Notes: generated by a model not told the origin, from the letters alone. 6,911 nt of DNA from Phycisphaerales bacterium (GCA_028288905.1 JAQGHJ010000921.1:1-6911); one strand, 5' to 3'; positions 1 to 5,840 are shown, counted from the first letter of the stretch. Program-made: numbers and translations.

Positions 1-1026
1 CTGTTCGACCTCGCCGCCCGCACCCTGCGCCCGCTCCGGGCCGGGGAGGCGGCCCGCGACCCGTTCGCGCCCGACCGGGTGGCCGGCCAGCTCGGCAACG
101 ATCCCGAGACGGTCGGGGCGATCCTCCGCCGCAACCCGACCGCGGCCGAGCCGATCGTCGTCCGGCTGCTAGGCAGCCCCGACCTCAAAACCCGGCGCGC
201 GGCGGCCGACCTGCTGGCGTTCGTCGGCACCGAGCGGGTCGCCCCTCAGGTGCAAGCGTACGCGACGGCGGCCGACCCGGATGTGGCGCGGGCGGTGCGG
301 GCGTTCCTCCGCCGGGTCAACCCGACCGCGTTCGACGCCGTCGCCGAGGCGATGATGGACCTCAAGACCGAGGACCGCACGAAGCGGCTGGCCGCGATGG
401 CAGCGCTCGCCGCCGTCCCCGCCGTCGACCCGAAGCGGCGGAACGACGTGGCCGTGCTGCTGGAGGCCGCCCTGCTGGACGCCGCCAAGGCCGACGCCGA
501 GGGCGAGGCGGCAGCGGCCGCGCTGACCGTGTGGCACGGCGACCGGACGGCCGCCCGGCTCGCCCCGGCCCTGAACAACCAAGACAACCTGAAGAACCGC
601 CCGGCCGTCCGGGACGCCCTAGTCACCGCCCTAGCGGCGACTAAGGACAAGATTGCCGTCAGCGTCATTATGAAGTGGATGCCCGTCGAGCCGACGAAGG
701 TCACGCAGGCACTGGTCCGCATGGGTCCGGTCGCCGAGGACGAGGCGATTCGCATCATGAACGTCTACTTCACGGACCGGACGCCGGACGGGGTGAAGGC
801 ACGGGCCGGGTGCGTCGGCGTGTTGGCCGAGATCGGGACGGCCAAGTCGATCCCCGCGCTCGCCCGGGCGAGCAAGGACCAACGGGACGTCGTGACCCAG
901 GAAGTGGCGCGGCAGGCGATCGAAACGATCAAGGCCCGGCCGCCGGCCGCAGTGCCCGCCGCCACGCCCGGGCCGGCGACGAAGCCGACGTCGCGCCCGG
1001 CCGGCGCGGCGGCGCGGGCGGCGTGA
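1..1026 (+). CDS. HEAT-repeat-like protein, 5'-truncated
   Basis: The frame is open from the first base of the window to TGA at 1024-1026 (341 codons visible), so the true start lies upstream. A GTG at 79 lies inside the frame and is not a credible start, because similar sequence continues before it. The protein is an alpha-helical solenoid in style: repeated Ala/Leu/Val-rich helix pairs with Asp or Pro at the turns, for example around codons 51-80 ('SPDLKTRRAAADLL') and 271-310 ('AKSIPALARASKD'). This pattern is typical of HEAT/PBS-lyase-like repeats, which usually act as protein-binding scaffolds. The last 30 or so residues are a low-complexity Pro/Ala/Thr tail that is probably disordered. 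No catalytic motif is visible, and any signal peptide or N-terminal domain would be outside the window. The partner and role are unknown. It ends 32 bp before the RNase HI gene, and its stop codon overlaps the proposed -35 element of that gene. Confidence 0.8.
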   Translation: MFDLAARTLRPLRAGEAARDPFAPDRVAGQLGNDPETVGAILRRNPTAAEPIVVRLLGSPDLKTRRAAADLLAFVGTERVAPQVQAYATAADPDVARAVRAFLRRVNPTAFDAVAEAMMDLKTEDRTKRLAAMAALAAVPAVDPKRRNDVAVLLEAALLDAAKADAEGEAAAAALTVWHGDRTAARLAPALNNQDNLKNRPAVRDALVTALAATKDKIAVSVIMKWMPVEPTKVTQALVRMGPVAEDEAIRIMNVYFTDRTPDGVKARAGCVGVLAEIGTAKSIPALARASKDQRDVVTQEVARQAIETIKARPPAAVPAATPGPATKPTSRPAGAAARAA

Positions 1027-1051
1027 CCGCCCGCCCGCCGCCTGCTACAAC
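1023..1051 (+). promoter_or_regulatory. Putative sigma70-type promoter of the RNase HI gene
   Basis: GTGACC (1023-1028) and TACAAC (1046-1051) are separated by exactly 17 nt, each matching the -35/-10 consensus at 4 of 6 positions. The -35 element overlaps the TGA of the upstream HEAT gene. The -10 hexamer ends 7 nt before the ATG at 1059, so transcription would begin at or next to the start codon. No purine-rich ribosome binding site exists between them (the spacer is CGCCCCG), which fits a leaderless transcript. This is inferred from sequence only. Confidence 0.45.
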
Positions 1052-1058
1052 CGCCCCG

Positions 1059-1748
1059 ATGGACGAGGTGATCACGCTGCAGTTCGACGGCGGCAGCCGG
1101 GGCAACCCGGGGCCGGCCGGCATCGGGGTCGTGCTGCGGGCGGCGGACGGCACCCCGATCGTCACCCTCGGCCGATTCATCGGCCGGGCGACGAACAACG
1201 TCGCTGAGTACAAGGCCCTCATCACCGCCCTCGCCGAGGCCGAGAAACTCGGGGCGACGATGGTCGTCGTCCGCGGCGACAGCGAGCTGGTCGTCAAGCA
1301 GATGCGCGGCGAGTACCGCGTGAAAAACCCCGACCTGAAGGTGCTCTACGACGAGGCCCAGGCCCGGCTCGCCCGGTTCGCCAAGGCTAAGGTCGAGCAC
1401 AACTACCGCGAGGACAACGCGCTGGCCGACAAGCTGGCGAACCTCGCCATGGACCGTCGCCGGGACGTTACGGACGTCGACGGGGACGACGGCGGGGCGG
1501 CACCGTCCACCACAATTGCTCCGGCGCTGCGCTCGGTGTCGCGCCCCGGTGCCCCGACAGGGCCCCCGGTTAACGCCGGCCCGCTGGGCCGGGCGTCGAC
1601 CGTCGCGACCGCCCCCTCCGTCAACTCCGTCCACGCCTGCCCGCGTTGCGGCTGCGCCGTCACGGTCACGCACGCTTCGTCCCGCCCGCCCGCGGACCTC
1701 GGTCCGTTTGCCTGCACGTGCGGGGTTCGCATGAAGGTCGTCGAGTGA
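1059..1748 (+). CDS. Ribonuclease HI family protein with C-terminal cysteine (zinc-ribbon-like) module
   Basis: This predicted cytoplasmic endonuclease cleaves the RNA strand of RNA:DNA hybrids (R-loops, primers) using two metal ions. The 229-residue product begins at ATG 1059. The open frame extends further upstream, but homology starts at once with 'FDGGSRGNPGPAGIG'. The catalytic set is complete: D10, E50 (in 'NNVAEYKAL'), D74 (in 'GDSELVVKQM') and D124 (in 'ALADKLANLA'), with a likely loop histidine at H114. The E. coli-type basic protrusion is missing, so it resembles the shorter archaeal/Bacillus RNase HI class rather than classical RnhA. The RNase fold ends near residue 133. A low-complexity linker (about 136-191) follows, then a C-terminal segment with C194-x2-C197-x-C199 and C219-x-C221 that could bind zinc. 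Most bacterial RNase HI proteins stop near 150 residues. The stop overlaps the next gene's GTG start. The RNase HI call is firm; the zinc site is inference. Confidence 0.94.
   Translation: MDEVITLQFDGGSRGNPGPAGIGVVLRAADGTPIVTLGRFIGRATNNVAEYKALITALAEAEKLGATMVVVRGDSELVVKQMRGEYRVKNPDLKVLYDEAQARLARFAKAKVEHNYREDNALADKLANLAMDRRRDVTDVDGDDGGAAPSTTIAPALRSVSRPGAPTGPPVNAGPLGRASTVATAPSVNSVHACPRCGCAVTVTHASSRPPADLGPFACTCGVRMKVVE
1733..1747 (+). promoter_or_regulatory. Ribosome binding site and coupled GTG start of the glycosyltransferase
   Basis: GAAGG (1733-1737) lies 7 nt before GTG at 1745, inside the last codons of the RNase HI gene. The sequence GTGA (1745-1748) joins the new start to the RNase stop, a classic arrangement for translational coupling. 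This decides the start: earlier in-frame codons (for example at 1646) would make a basic leader that is only the shifted reading of the RNase gene. Confidence 0.6.
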
Positions 1749-2833
1749 ACGGGAAGGCGTCCGCGAAAGGACGCGTTGCTGCACGTCCCCACCTCGCGCC
1801 CGCGACGGGCCACGCCCAGCCCTACGGGCTGCCGCTAAAAGGGGAAGACATCCCCACGCCCGTCCAGCCCATTCACTTCCGCATCGTTACGCCGTCGTTC
1901 AACACCCGCCGGTTCCTCGGCGCGTGCGTCGACAGCGTGCTATCCCAGGACTACCCGCACCTCGACTACCGGGTGATGGACGGCGGGTCGACGGACGGGT
2001 CGGTCGACCTACTCCGGTCGTACGACGGCCGGGTGCGTTGGACGTCCGCCCGGGACGGCGGGCAGAGCGACGCGATCAACCGCGGCTTCGCCCTCCGCGA
2101 CGGTGAGGCGGTCGATCCGGACGGGGTGCTTGGGTGGCTCAACTCCGACGACGCCTACGCCCCGGGTGCCCTCGCCCACGTGGCCGACATCTTCGCCCGG
2201 CACCCGGACGCCGACGTTGTGTACGGGCGGGCCACTTACATCGACGCGGCCGGGCGGCACGTCGCCGACTGCGCCCACGTCGAGCCGTACAGCAAGCACC
2301 GGCTGTTGCACTACTCCGACCTGATCGTCCAGCCGGCCGCTTTCTTCCGCCGGCGGGCGTTCGATGCCGTCGGCGGGCTGGACGCGGGCCTGAACTGGAT
2401 GATGGACTGGGACCTGTGGATCAAGTTCGCCCGCCGCGACCTCCGCTTCGTCCACACGCCCCGCGTGCTCGCCCACTACCGCTGGCTGAGCGGCAACAAG
2501 TCGGCCGTCGGCGGGGCGGCCCGGCTGGACGAGATTGACCGCGCGATGGCCGCCCACGGCCTGCCCCGGCCGGCGTACGTCCAACTCGAGCGGTGCAACC
2601 TGCACCTGGGCGACGCGGTGAAGGCGCTCGGCCGCGGGCGAGTCGACCAAGCCGCGGTGGGCGTCGGCCGGATCGCCGCCACCCTCGCCCGCTCGCCCCG
2701 GGCGGTCCGAAGCCTGTTCTCGCTTCACACGTGGCGGATCATCTGGGTCGGCCAGGTGCTCCGCGCCCGGGCCGCGGCGGCGGACCGGCCGCCGCCTCCG
2801 GCCTCCTCTCCCCCCGGGGGAGGGTTGGGGTGA
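1745..2833 (+). CDS. Family 2 glycosyltransferase (GT-A fold)
   Basis: The product (362 residues from GTG 1745) should transfer a sugar from a nucleotide-sugar donor, probably at the cytoplasmic face of the membrane during polysaccharide or glycoconjugate synthesis. The GT-A core starts near residue 45 ('RIVTPSFNTRRFL'). It continues with 'MDGGSTDGS' (78-86), the nucleotide-binding region, then 'GGQSDAINRGF' (105-115) and 'GWLNSDDAY' (130-138), whose D135/D136 fill the metal-binding DxD role. Further on come 'VYGRATYID' and 'MMDWDLWIKFA', the latter the usual acceptor/catalytic-base area. The first 44 residues are non-conserved. There is no strong membrane segment, although the helical C-terminal part may be peripheral. 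The final residues, about 342-362, are Pro/Gly-rich and are encoded by a repeat element that also supplies the stop codon. No other polysaccharide genes are nearby, so the sugar and acceptor cannot be named. Expression is probably coupled to the RNase HI gene. Confidence 0.94.
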   Translation: MNGKASAKGRVAARPHLAPATGHAQPYGLPLKGEDIPTPVQPIHFRIVTPSFNTRRFLGACVDSVLSQDYPHLDYRVMDGGSTDGSVDLLRSYDGRVRWTSARDGGQSDAINRGFALRDGEAVDPDGVLGWLNSDDAYAPGALAHVADIFARHPDADVVYGRATYIDAAGRHVADCAHVEPYSKHRLLHYSDLIVQPAAFFRRRAFDAVGGLDAGLNWMMDWDLWIKFARRDLRFVHTPRVLAHYRWLSGNKSAVGGAARLDEIDRAMAAHGLPRPAYVQLERCNLHLGDAVKALGRGRVDQAAVGVGRIAATLARSPRAVRSLFSLHTWRIIWVGQVLRARAAAADRPPPPASSPPGGGLG

Positions 2834-2836
2834 GGG
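2806..2836 (+). repeat. C/G-rich hairpin repeat overlapping the glycosyltransferase stop
   Basis: An 8-bp stem (2806-2813 with 2817-2824, one G-U pair, 3-nt loop) is followed by GTTGGGGTGAGG. The TGA inside the last block is the stop codon of the glycosyltransferase. A shortened relative (GGGGGAGG next to GGGTGAGG) occurs at 5214-5229 upstream of the UbiA gene, so this appears to be a dispersed repeat. The hairpin could slow or end transcription, but no T-tract follows it. Confidence 0.5.
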
Positions 2837-3004
2837 TGGGCGTCGGAAACGCTTCGCATCTTCGACGCCGGACGCCGAACGACCTCATAAGGGCTGCCCC
2901 GGTCTCCCAGCCCCGATGCTCACCTGACCGCTGAAGCGGCCAGGCCGCGCGAGACGCGAGCCCACACGTTTCTGCGCGCCTGACCCACTGGTACGCCTCC
3001 CCCC
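2834..3004. other. Intergenic spacer between glycosyltransferase and AEC genes
   Basis: There are 171 bp without a credible reading frame. The start is the tail of the G-rich repeat; the middle has a small hairpin (CCGC-TGAA-GCGG, around 2928-2939). No T-rich intrinsic terminator is visible. The right end holds the -10-like hexamer described separately. Confidence 0.5.
2992..2997 (+). promoter_or_regulatory. Possible -10 element of the AEC gene
   Basis: TACGCC ends exactly 7 nt before GTG 3005, the same spacing as at the RNase HI and UbiA genes, and the spacer (TCCCCCC) has no ribosome binding site. The region where a -35 box would lie (2969-2974, TTTCTG) is a weak match, so this is the least certain of the three. 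Confidence 0.3.
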
Positions 3005-4078
3005 GTGATCGCCTCCATTGTCTTCGACATCCTCGGCCCGAGCCTGGTCCTCGTGCTGCTCGGCGCGTGGGTACGCCGGGCGTTCCGGGTGGATGTGGCG
3101 TCGCTGTCGAAGCTGAACATCTACCTGTTTGTCCCCGGATTCTTCTTCGACCACGTCGTCCACAGCACGCTCGGGCTCGGCCAGGCCGCCGGCGTGGTGT
3201 TCGCCACCCTGCTCCAGGTGGCCGTGCTCGGCCTGCTCGTCTGGGGCGGCGGCCGGGCGCTGGGCGTGAACCGCCGCACCCTGGCGGCCGTCGCCATGTG
3301 CGTCATGTTCTACAACTCGGGAAACTTCGGCTTGGCGCTGTCGGAACTGGCGTACCCGGGGGAGGCGGGCAGGAGTGCCGGGGTGTCGGAGTCTCGGAGT
3401 GACTGGGTAAATGCGGCCACGCCGACCCCCACGCCGACGGCCCGGTACTCCGGCACCCCGACTGGATCCACAAAGAACGGCTCGGCCGCCCAAGCGTTCG
3501 TCGTGTTCACGCAGAACCTGCTGAACTTCAGCGTCGGGCTGATGATCGCCAAGTCGGCCGGCGGCGGGTCGCTGCGGGACGGGCTGCGGGCGTTCCTGCG
3601 GATGCCGACGCTGTACGTCATCACGGCCGCCCTGTTCGCCCGGTGGTGGCGGGCCGACGGGCACGAAGTGCCGAAGCTTGTCACCGCGACGGCGGCGTAC
3701 CTGTCGAAGGGGCTCGTGCCGGTGGCGCTGGTCACGCTCGGGGCACAGTTGGCGTCGGCCCCGCGGTGGCGGCCGGTGTCGTTCGTGATGGCGGCCCGGC
3801 TGGTGTGGGGGCCGGTCCAGATGGCGGCGCTGCTGTACGGGCTGCACGTCCTGTTTCGCGGACGGTCGTCGGCGATGGACCTGTGGCCGTGGCCGGCGGA
3901 GAACCTCGTGCTGACGGCCGGCGTCCCGACCGCCGTCAACGTTCTGCTGGTGACCCTGGAGGTGGGAGGCGACGCCGAGCTAACAGCCGACTGCGTCTTC
4001 TGGACGACCATCGGGTCGGCCGCGACGATCACCGGGTGGCTGGTCGTGGCGCGGGCGAGCGGGGTGTTCCCGACGTGA
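3005..4078 (+). CDS. AEC-family (auxin efflux carrier-like) transporter with in-frame insertion
   Basis: This inner-membrane permease is predicted from family resemblance to move a small organic anion or metabolite; the substrate cannot be read from sequence. From GTG 3005 it has 357 residues and about ten hydrophobic segments in a 5+5 layout. Typical AEC features are 'NIYLFVPGFFF' in helix 2, 'FYNSGNFGLAL' in helix 4, 'QNLLNFSVG' in helix 5, 'LSKGLVPVALVTLGAQLA' in helix 7, 'RLVWGP' in helix 8, and the C-terminal 'AGVPTAVN' and 'DAELTADCVFW' in helices 9-10. Between helices 4 and 5, residues about 123-158 are hydrophilic and rich in Ser, Thr, Pro and Gly. They do not fit the family, which usually joins these helices by a short loop and is nearer 300-320 residues long. 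The insert keeps the frame and contains an inverted repeat, so the gene still reads through. Whether the protein still works is unknown. It converges on the UbiA gene with a 50-bp gap. Confidence 0.9.
   Translation: MIASIVFDILGPSLVLVLLGAWVRRAFRVDVASLSKLNIYLFVPGFFFDHVVHSTLGLGQAAGVVFATLLQVAVLGLLVWGGGRALGVNRRTLAAVAMCVMFYNSGNFGLALSELAYPGEAGRSAGVSESRSDWVNAATPTPTPTARYSGTPTGSTKNGSAAQAFVVFTQNLLNFSVGLMIAKSAGGGSLRDGLRAFLRMPTLYVITAALFARWWRADGHEVPKLVTATAAYLSKGLVPVALVTLGAQLASAPRWRPVSFVMAARLVWGPVQMAALLYGLHVLFRGRSSAMDLWPWPAENLVLTAGVPTAVNVLLVTLEVGGDAELTADCVFWTTIGSAATITGWLVVARASGVFPT
3367..3478 (+). repeat. Palindromic repeat insertion within the AEC coding sequence
   Basis: Arms at 3379-3392 (CGGGGTGTCGGAGT) and 3447-3460 (ACTCCGGCACCCCG) pair over 14 bp with one G-U wobble and enclose a 54-nt loop. 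The loop contains a direct repeat, CACGCCGAC at 3418-3426 and 3430-3438 (period 12), translated as alternating Thr-Pro. The outer limits are approximate, set where the transporter family pattern is lost and resumes. No clear target-site duplication is seen. Confidence 0.5.
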
Positions 4079-4128
4079 GGCGGACGCGGCTGTTTAACGC
4101 GCGGGCCAGCACGTCCCCTCGCCCTCGG
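4079..4128. other. Convergent intergenic gap
   Basis: The 50 bp between the convergent AEC and UbiA stops contain no obvious bidirectional terminator hairpin with a T-tract. Confidence 0.4.
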
Positions 4129-5166
4129 TCACGCCCCCGCGCGCTTGAACTCCGGCCGCTGGCTGGCCGCCAGCAGCTTGCTCCACGCCCGCATCGCCCG
4201 CACGCTGCCGTACGCGATCGGCAGCAGCAGGAACAGCCCGACGCCGGCGGCCGGGCGGGCGTAAAGGCCGGCGAAGATCGCGTCGTACGCGATCAGCCAG
4301 AGCAGGCCGTACAGCATGGTCGCCTGCCCGGCCTCGCGGCTGGTGGGGGCCCGCCGCTTCACCCGCAGGGCGACGGCAACGAACGCCAGCGACGCCAGCG
4401 CCGGCCCGGCCAGTCGCCAGTCGAGCCGCAGGTTTTCCGCCGCCGACCCGTGCCCGCGGGTGCCGATCCACCAGGCCGCCGTCCCGTCGATCGCCAACAG
4501 CGTTAGCAGCACGCACCCCCAGTGCTTGGCGTTCAGGGCCGGCCGCTTCTGCTCCCACCCGTAGCAGACGGTCGACAGAATCGTGACGTGGTTCAGCAGC
4601 CAGAGCGGGTGCCACAGCAGCGGGTGCCACGCGGCCGGCGGGACGGCGGGGTGAATTTCCAGGGACGGCACGAGGGCGTGCACGAACCGCACGAGCCCGA
4701 GCGTGACGAGTCCCGGGCCGACGAGGTACTTGCCGGCGGCGTCGTAGAACCAGATGAGCCCGAGCGTGACGGCCGTCAGCGCGACGGCCGGGGACCGCCC
4801 GCCGCCGACGAACTCGAACACCGCCGCCGCCCCGAGGGACAGCGCCAGCAGCAGCCCGCACACGCCGGTGGCGGCCCCGACGCTCACCCGCCCGCTCGGC
4901 AGCGGGCGGGCGGGCGAGATCTGGGCGTCCCGCCGGCGGTCGATCAGGTCGTTCAGCGACATGCCGAACCCGTACAGCCCGACCGCCACGCCGCCCACCG
5001 CCAGCGCCCGCCACGGGTCCCACAAATCGGCCGCCCCCGCGCCAGGCCGGTCCCACGCCTCCCACAGCGCCAGCGCGCACCACCCGTCGGCGATCGCGGT
5101 GAACACGAGCGCCATCCGGGTGAGCTGGAGGAGCGTGAGCAGCCGGTGCGACCAGAAGGCGGGCAT
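4129..5166 (-). CDS. UbiA-superfamily membrane prenyltransferase
   Basis: This integral inner-membrane enzyme is predicted to attach an isoprenoid chain to an acceptor using a prenyl diphosphate and Mg2+. The 345-residue product starts at ATG (5166 on the minus strand) and has about nine hydrophobic segments. The first aspartate motif is intact, N72-D73-x2-D76-x3-D80, followed by 'SPARPLPSGRVS' (84-95), a hallmark of the superfamily. After helix 4 comes Y141-x4-K146 ('YDAAGKY'), then 'VGPGLVTLGLVR', where UbiA relatives have the Y-x3-K and GP/MG-R patterns. The second aspartate motif expected after helix 6 is not canonical: the segment reads 'CYGWEQKRP' (201-209), leaving E204 as the only acid there. 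This resembles the divergent EboC-like branch more than UbiA or MenA proper, but I cannot confirm the subgroup. No ubiquinone, menaquinone or ebo neighbours are present, so the substrate is open. The gene converges on the AEC gene. Confidence 0.88.
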   Translation of the reverse strand: MPAFWSHRLLTLLQLTRMALVFTAIADGWCALALWEAWDRPGAGAADLWDPWRALAVGGVAVGLYGFGMSLNDLIDRRRDAQISPARPLPSGRVSVGAATGVCGLLLALSLGAAAVFEFVGGGRSPAVALTAVTLGLIWFYDAAGKYLVGPGLVTLGLVRFVHALVPSLEIHPAVPPAAWHPLLWHPLWLLNHVTILSTVCYGWEQKRPALNAKHWGCVLLTLLAIDGTAAWWIGTRGHGSAAENLRLDWRLAGPALASLAFVAVALRVKRRAPTSREAGQATMLYGLLWLIAYDAIFAGLYARPAAGVGLFLLLPIAYGSVRAMRAWSKLLAASQRPEFKRAGA

Positions 5167-5173
5167 CGGGCGG

Positions 5174-5179
5174 AGTGTA
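5174..5179 (-). promoter_or_regulatory. Possible -10 element of the UbiA gene
   Basis: On the minus strand TACACT ends exactly 7 nt (CCGCCCG) before the ATG. No Shine-Dalgarno sequence lies between, which suggests a leaderless mRNA. The -35 region (5197-5202 read in reverse, TCCCCA) is a poor match and lies within the C-rich repeat. Confidence 0.4.
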
Positions 5180-5190
5180 CGGAGCGGGGG

Positions 5191-5229
5191 CGGGGTTGGG
5201 GAGAGGGGCGAATGGGGGAGGGGGTGAGG
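5191..5229. repeat. G-rich repeat tract upstream of the UbiA gene
   Basis: The plus strand holds five runs of four or more G separated by spacers of 1-5 nt (GGGGTTGGGGAGAGGGG, then GGGGGAGGGGG). It shares GGGTTGGGG and the GGGGGAGG...GGGTGAGG pattern with the repeat at the end of the glycosyltransferase gene. On the minus strand it is a C/T-rich tract directly upstream of the UbiA -10 element. The runs could form a G-quadruplex on the plus strand. Confidence 0.5.
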
Positions 5230-5369
5230 CGTGCCTCGGAGAGCCGGGACCTGTCGATGCGCTCGCGACTCTAAGTCTTGAGGGCCGGGAAGGCGGCGGC
5301 CCCCGCTGGCGTGTCACGCGCCCGCCGCTCTCACGGCCTTGGCTACGGAAAGCGGGTGGTATTTGGTCG

Positions 5370-5500
5370 CGTCGGGCGGGCCCGTCAGTGACACGGGCTT
5401 CCAGCCCGTGCGTGAACATCCCGAAATTTGGTCCTGCCTCTGAGCCGCCAGCCGGAATGCAGGGGCTGGAAGCCCGTGTCGCTGACGGGCCCGCCCGACG
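5370..5500. repeat. 131-bp near-perfect inverted repeat (38-bp arms)
   Basis: The left arm 5370-5407 pairs with the right arm 5463-5500 over 38 bp with a single G-U position (5389 with 5481). The loop is 55 nt and has a small inner stem, CCTGC (5433-5437) with GCAGG (5459-5463). The core reads CCCGTCAGTGACACGGGC. A fragment, GTGTCACTG, recurs just outside the right arm at 5501-5509. It encodes no transposase and looks like a dispersed, non-autonomous palindromic repeat. No target-site duplication is evident. Confidence 0.8.
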
Positions 5501-5764
5501 GTGTCACTGGGACTTCTTCCCCATCGGGGACGGGTCGCCGAACCGTCAGATCCTCCCCGCTGGGGTCGTCTAGCCGACGGGATGGCGGCAGGCGCGAAGG
5601 CATGAAGCGTTTAGTCTACTCCGGACCTGACGTCGGCCGCTTAGGGGTCCGGCGGGCCGATGGGAAAGCCCGGTTGAAAGTCCGTGGCCCCAGGGACTTC
5701 CCGACGCCGAGGACAGGGCCTCTCCAACCACGGCTCGCACCTGTTTTCGCACAGCACTTCGCGG

Positions 5765-5793
5765 TTGACCCGCCCGCGCCCGGCCGCTACGCT
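5765..5793 (+). promoter_or_regulatory. Putative sigma70-type promoter of the ABC transporter genes
   Basis: TTGACC (5765-5770) and TACGCT (5788-5793) are separated by 17 nt; the -35 matches consensus at 5 of 6 positions and the -10 at 3 of 6. Transcription would start near 5800 and give a leader of about 38 nt before ATG 5838, which includes the ribosome binding site. Confidence 0.5.
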
Positions 5794-5825
5794 AATGCCA
5801 GTAACTTGCAAGTAGACGGTTGGTA

Positions 5826-5840
5826 GAAAGGTCGCACATG
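5826..5840 (+). promoter_or_regulatory. Ribosome binding site deciding the ABC ATPase start
   Basis: GAAAGG (5826-5831) lies 6 nt before ATG 5838. This favours the ATG over an in-frame TTG at 5820, which has no such site and would add six residues outside the ABC fold. Confidence 0.6.

Larger units (their letters stand above)
5167..5819. other. 650-bp intergenic region with no convincing gene
   Basis: This divergent region between the UbiA and ABC ATPase genes contains, left to right: the UbiA -10 element, the G-rich tract, about 140 bp without recognised features, the 131-bp palindromic element (5370-5500), about 260 bp with only small hairpins (for example AAGTCC/GGACTT around 5678-5699), and the ATPase promoter. 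Short open frames here run through the repeats and lack protein-like composition. No tRNA or recognisable ncRNA was seen. Confidence 0.6.

Noticed and set aside
675..1058. N-terminal extension of the RNase HI frame
   Set aside because: It overlaps the HEAT gene in another frame and reads as Arg/Gly-rich shadow sequence; RNase homology begins right after ATG 1059.
765..1784. Minus-strand frame of 339 codons opposite the HEAT and RNase HI genes
   Set aside because: It is an antisense shadow in high-GC DNA, with no domain-like pattern; the plus strand has clear RNase H motifs.
2885..3847. Minus-strand frame of 320 codons opposite the AEC gene
   Set aside because: Its Arg/His/Gln/Pro-rich composition is typical of a shadow frame, while the plus strand encodes a coherent membrane transporter.
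4094..5419. Long minus-strand frame of 441 codons
   Set aside because: It is a shifted reading of the UbiA gene with Arg/Gly/Pro/Ala-rich, low-complexity sequence; the UbiA frame has real membrane helices and motifs.
5370..5500. CRISPR array or intrinsic terminator
   Set aside because: There is only one inverted pair with a 55-nt loop, no regularly spaced direct repeats, and no T-tract after the stem.
5175..5573. Plus-strand frame across the palindromic element
   Set aside because: It is made mostly of the G-rich tract and the 131-bp palindrome; the sequence is explained by the repeats.
5602..5826. Possible small gene starting MKRLVYSG (74 residues)
   Set aside because: It has no ribosome binding site, runs through the ATPase promoter and continues to 5826, and has no recognisable protein pattern.
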